In this document: one piece after another, positions 60,702 through 64,000 of the stretch
How positions within the stretch are numbered: position 1 is the stretch's first letter
Layout: each line of letters begins with the position of its first letter
Assembly: GCA_030867875.1 (NCBI GenBank)
Contig: JAOWCC010000019.1
Span: forward strand, 31,043,976-31,107,975
DNA length: 64,000 bases
Direction of reading: 5' to 3'
Source of the DNA: Actinernus sp. WN-2022
Lineage: Eukaryota > Cnidaria > Anthozoa > Actiniaria > Actinernidae
The notes under the pieces: generated by a model
Databases searched by the model: none
Told to the model about the DNA's origin: nothing
Seen by the model: only the letters and a program-made list of their open reading frames with translations
Made by a program: the position numbers and the translations under genes

Positions 60702-60805
60702 GGAATCTATTTGTTTTATATAATAATCGAAACTAAGAACTATGAAAATATCCAATCAAAACGAGTTGAGAAATTGGTTGCGCGCGCTCATGACGCCATC
60801 CATGT

Positions 60806-61184
60806 GTGTGCCCTAATGCACACCGCGGCAAAACGGTATGCTCCGCTGGCCAAAAGAACGAAGGCTCTGTTATCAAATACAAATTACCGAGGGTTTCAAC
60901 TTTTTTAGTAAATAATTTTATAACTTAGTTATAAACTCACAATAAATTACAAATTAAGAAAACTTCAACCTGTTAAAGTCTTAGGCTTAGCTTTTAAGTA
61001 TTTTTCTTAGTTTTTGACAAAACAGTTCACAAATGAATACTTTTAAGCAGAAACGTTAAAATCACGGCATGTGCCTGTTGTTTCATTTCAGTTTTCGCGG
61101 GAAACTGGGGGCGGCCGCGCGCGGACAAGAAATAGCAAATACGCATGCGCGTGACGTTTTGCCGCGGTGTGGCCCTAATGACAC
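60806..61184. mobile_element. MITE, related CACACCGCGGCAAAAC family
   Basis: cctaatgcacaccgcggcaa and ttgccgcggtgtggcccta at the ends. It shares the interior cgcgggaaa and gcggccgcgcg with the element at 40288. Confidence 0.75.
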
Positions 61185-61350
61185 ACGGCTCTTGACCAAT
61201 TAGAGCGTGCGTTTCGGACTGATTATTATATAAAAGATTCCCGCGCTTACTTTAATGTGCTCCCTCGATAATACATATAGTAACGCCCAGTTATCCCAAG
61301 CCCGATTAAACTAATCCAGGATTAGGGTACTCATGGTTTAATGTTTTTAC

Positions 61351-61735
61351 TTGCTGAAAGACACACACTCGCTTAACACAAGGAACGCTGCCCACAACGT
61401 TATGCTTCCAAAGGTTAAGCAAACCTTTGGCAAGAAAACGTTCAGTTTTAGCGCTGCTTCTCTATGGAACAAACTACCAACTGAACTAAAACAAGCAGCC
61501 TCAAGAGATTCATTCTCCTTCAAGTTGAACGCATACTATGCAAGTTAACCTCTTTGCTTCCAATGATTATTGTAATTCGAAACTGTCTTTATTAGTGCTT
61601 AGTTGTTACTGTTATTAATCATCTATTTATTTATTTTCTTTATGTTGAGGGCCACGTGTATATTATCTGTACGATATTAAGTGCTACCCTCGATAAATAA
61701 AGCAATATTATTATTATTATTATATTATATTATTA
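61351..61735 (+). pseudogene. LINE 3' fragment
   Basis: Reads HSLNTRNAAHNVMLPKVKQT, FGKKTFSFSAASLWNKLPTE and DSFSFKLNAYYAS, then a short UTR, AATAAAG and (ATT)n at 61701-61735. Confidence 0.85.
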
Positions 61736-61762
61736 TTAGATGTTGATGTTGGGATAAAAACG

Positions 61763-61955
61763 TATTAATATATAATTTTCGATGAAATACCAGTGTATAT
61801 CTCTTTGTAAAAAGTGATATCTTCACGTGTGAAGATATAAATGATATCTTCACACATGAAGATATCACTTTTGAAAATATGACTGGCTTTCAAAGATTTC
61901 TAGCCTTTTTGGGAAGAGATTGAAACTGGTATTTCACCGATATTTATATATTAAA
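61763..61955. mobile_element. Palindromic MITE
   Basis: tattaatatataattttcga with tgaaataccagt is mirrored by actggtatttca...tatatatta; the core is the tgatatcttcac/gtgaagatatca stem repeated twice. Confidence 0.75.
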
Positions 61956-61961
61956 CAGAAC

Positions 61962-62098
61962 ATTACATGGCCGCTTGGAGATACGAATTTTATCTTCTCG
62001 TGTTGATGAAATATCTTACTCGTTCGCTGCGCTCACTCGTAAGATATTTCATCAACACTCGGAGATAAAATTCGTATCTCCGCGCGGTCATGTAATAT
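61962..62098. mobile_element. Near-perfect 137-bp palindromic MITE
   Basis: attacatggccgc, ggagatacgaattttatct and gttgatgaaatatcttac are mirrored; the loop is tcgttcgctgcgctcact. Confidence 0.9.
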
Positions 62099-64000
62099 CC
62101 TCTATTTGTTAGACGAGTAATGAGTAGTATCTTTCCTATATTGCAGAAAGGCACATTTTACCAAGGGAACCAGAATCAGAATTTAATCCAGGATTAAAGT
62201 TAATTGGGCTACGAACCTGACGAACCAAATAATTGTATTTTCAAACAAGGAATTGTCAGTTATAATGAGGTAAATTAACTAATTGTTATAAATATCTTAG
62301 GGTGTGTTGGGAGAAATCCAAATCCGGATTTCAGATCCAATATCACTCAGATCAAGGATCCAAAGGAACGGCAATCTGTGAGAAAGGATTAGTTACCACA
62401 TTAACGCCATCGATTGTGAATTTCAATATGGCTCAAAAACAATGCAATTTGTTCTGTGATCTTAGGACTTAAGATGGATATGTTGCTGTCTATTTGATCC
62501 ATTTGACGATTCGTATCTTCATCTAAGGGAAGGAAAATATACCAGTTAGGGAAATTAGTAAATCGAAACAACTGAAAAGGAGACAAGATGAATTAAAAAT
62601 CCCCGCTGTCGTTGAAGTATTCCACGATGGTAAAAAATTAAGGGGTAACTTTTCTCCCGCAAGCTTTGTAGAAGGGTGTAGAAAAATCAGAATGATATAA
62701 AACTTGGCATGAAGCCAGGCAGAGATGGATAATTTGTTTTGGAGTGGTGTTTGACAATGTGACGTCACAGCATACACCAGAATTTTGCTAAGAAAATGAG
62801 GTCCTTTTTCAAATTGAAAACGATGATACCATCGCGATCCATACCATCGAGTTAAACACAAAACCAAAAATTTGATTTGATTTGCATAAAAGAAACTAAA
62901 GTTATAAGAGGAAATAGGTTTTGAATCTCCCGCCATCTTTCGTTGGAATTTAAGGAGTTAAATTGTTCGATTACCACATAAAGTGAAACATTAAAGGGAA
63001 AACTTGCAAAAGCTTTGAAGTCGAACAAGTATAAAATTTGAGGTTTTTTTACTTGGGACTTAAACGGTTAATTATGCAATGACGTCAGATACACGTAATT
63101 TATACCCCATATTTACATCATGATGACGTCAGGGGAAATTTAATACCCCATGTCGTAAGATGAAAAAACTACAAATTCGTTTTCATTTTTGGTCCATTTT
63201 GTGTCCGTCAAATTTTCTTCAACGTGTTCATCGGTAAATACCCCAAAACATTGACTATATTGGGTAAAACATTGCCCCATTTTATAAATTATCGATTTCG
63301 CGGGAAATTTGAAATGTTTTAATCAATTGTCATAGCTTTGTTCCATTTTATCATATTCAAGTCTGGTTTCCGCTGAACATCTTCACTTTAATAGAAGTAA
63401 ATTTTGGCGCCAAGATCTTCCTCGGAACCTGGAATAGTACTGGCTATCCAAACAATGCCTAACCCTGAAACAATACAAACCCTAACCCTAAAACAATGGA
63501 TTTTTTTGTCAGTGCAGTCCAAATGGGGTCCAATAAAATGCAAGGTTTTGAGAGGTGAAGGCCTCCGAGATCTAACGGTCACAGTGATGTTTCATTGTCA
63601 ATCACTAGACCAATGTACTATGTTTGAGATTCCCTTGTCTTGCACTATCTTCGTACCAAGTTTCAGTTTATTTGCATTTTATGGTCTAATGTTATTGACA
63701 GAGGAAAAGGGACCCTTTTTTGCCATCGTGTTTATGTTTCAAAGCGTACGCCACTTTTCAAATATTTTCGGTGAAAAGAAAAGCACACAATTAAAGTCTT
63801 ATCGGCTGCTGGACCGAGCAATCATCATCGTTCTAATTATTTGTGAAAACAGAAAATCACCTTCCTTAGCGCGGGAAACTGGTACATCTCATATATTTAT
63901 ATATTCACTAATCGGGCTTCGAACCTGATTATAAATGCTAACCGATCTAGGAAGGGATCGCTGGACACACTGATTTATTTCCGGATATCTGTTCCCAAAG

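Larger units (their letters stand above)
61290..62212. mobile_element. Inverted-end element hosting a LINE tail and hairpins
   Basis: agcccgattaaactaatcca with ggatta (61299) is inverted at about 62183-62210 (taatccaggattaaagttaattgggct in parts). Inside lie the LINE 3' end and two palindromic MITEs. Confidence 0.55.
60228..64000. other. Upstream of the last exon seen; repeats
   Basis: MITEs, a LINE 3' end and hairpins to 62212. 62213-64000 is AT-rich with no gene I can support; frames at 62523-62936 and 63404-63928 have no recognisable content. The 5' exons (signal peptide) of the LamG/FZ/CUB gene may lie here or beyond. Confidence 0.6.

Noticed and set aside
62523..62936. 137-codon minus-strand ORF considered as signal-peptide exon of the LamG/FZ/CUB gene
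   Set aside because: No signal-peptide shape at a Met, and no donor with the required phase 1 was identified.
63404..63928. 174-codon plus-strand ORF
   Set aside because: No motif, low-complexity hydrophobic runs, AT-rich surroundings; chance is more likely.

Overview
The window looks like nuclear DNA of an invertebrate animal. It is AT-rich, has short exons with GT-AG introns in long repeat-filled introns, and carries tRNA-derived SINEs, several CR1/L2/jockey-like LINE fragments and dozens of small inverted-repeat DNA elements. An anthozoan cnidarian (stony coral or relative) fits best, but that is inference from gene and repeat style.

Three spliced host genes can be assembled by matching splice sites and reading phase. 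(1) PGGT1B, the beta subunit of protein geranylgeranyltransferase type I, lies on the minus strand in nine coding exons from 30540 down to 3299. It is complete at 354 residues, with zinc and diphosphate ligands in place. (2) Head to head with it, across about 690 bases, a plus-strand gene of six exons (31228-39314) encodes a 318-residue coiled-coil protein of unrecognised family with a possible N-myristoylation start. (3) Converging on that gene is a minus-strand gene (41651 up to at least 60227) with nine exons in view. It encodes an extracellular protein with a laminin-G-like domain, a Thr/Ser-rich mucin-like stretch, a ten-cysteine Frizzled CRD and a CUB domain. Its 5' end was not found.

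The rest is mostly mobile DNA inside introns. PGGT1B intron 8 (3439-7354) has a decayed LINE. Intron 7 (7464-12015) has a 4.1-kb foldback element with 1.5-kb arms tipped by 15-bp repeats and a perfect 9-bp target duplication. Intron 3 (17416-27229) has two LINE copies and a broken RecQ-like helicase fragment. In the coiled-coil gene, the end of exon 4 with its splice donor is repeated five times in a 71-bp array. The Frizzled-domain gene's introns hold a LINE with an open 848-codon frame, a second 9-bp-duplication foldback element, and a minus-strand LINE (53203-57785) that took three further insertions, each removable without a scar.

The most rewarding items are the foldback elements, the LINE with three datable insertions, the duplicated splice donor, and the laminin-G/mucin/Frizzled/CUB gene. 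No bacterial-type systems, CRISPR arrays or rRNA genes were seen.
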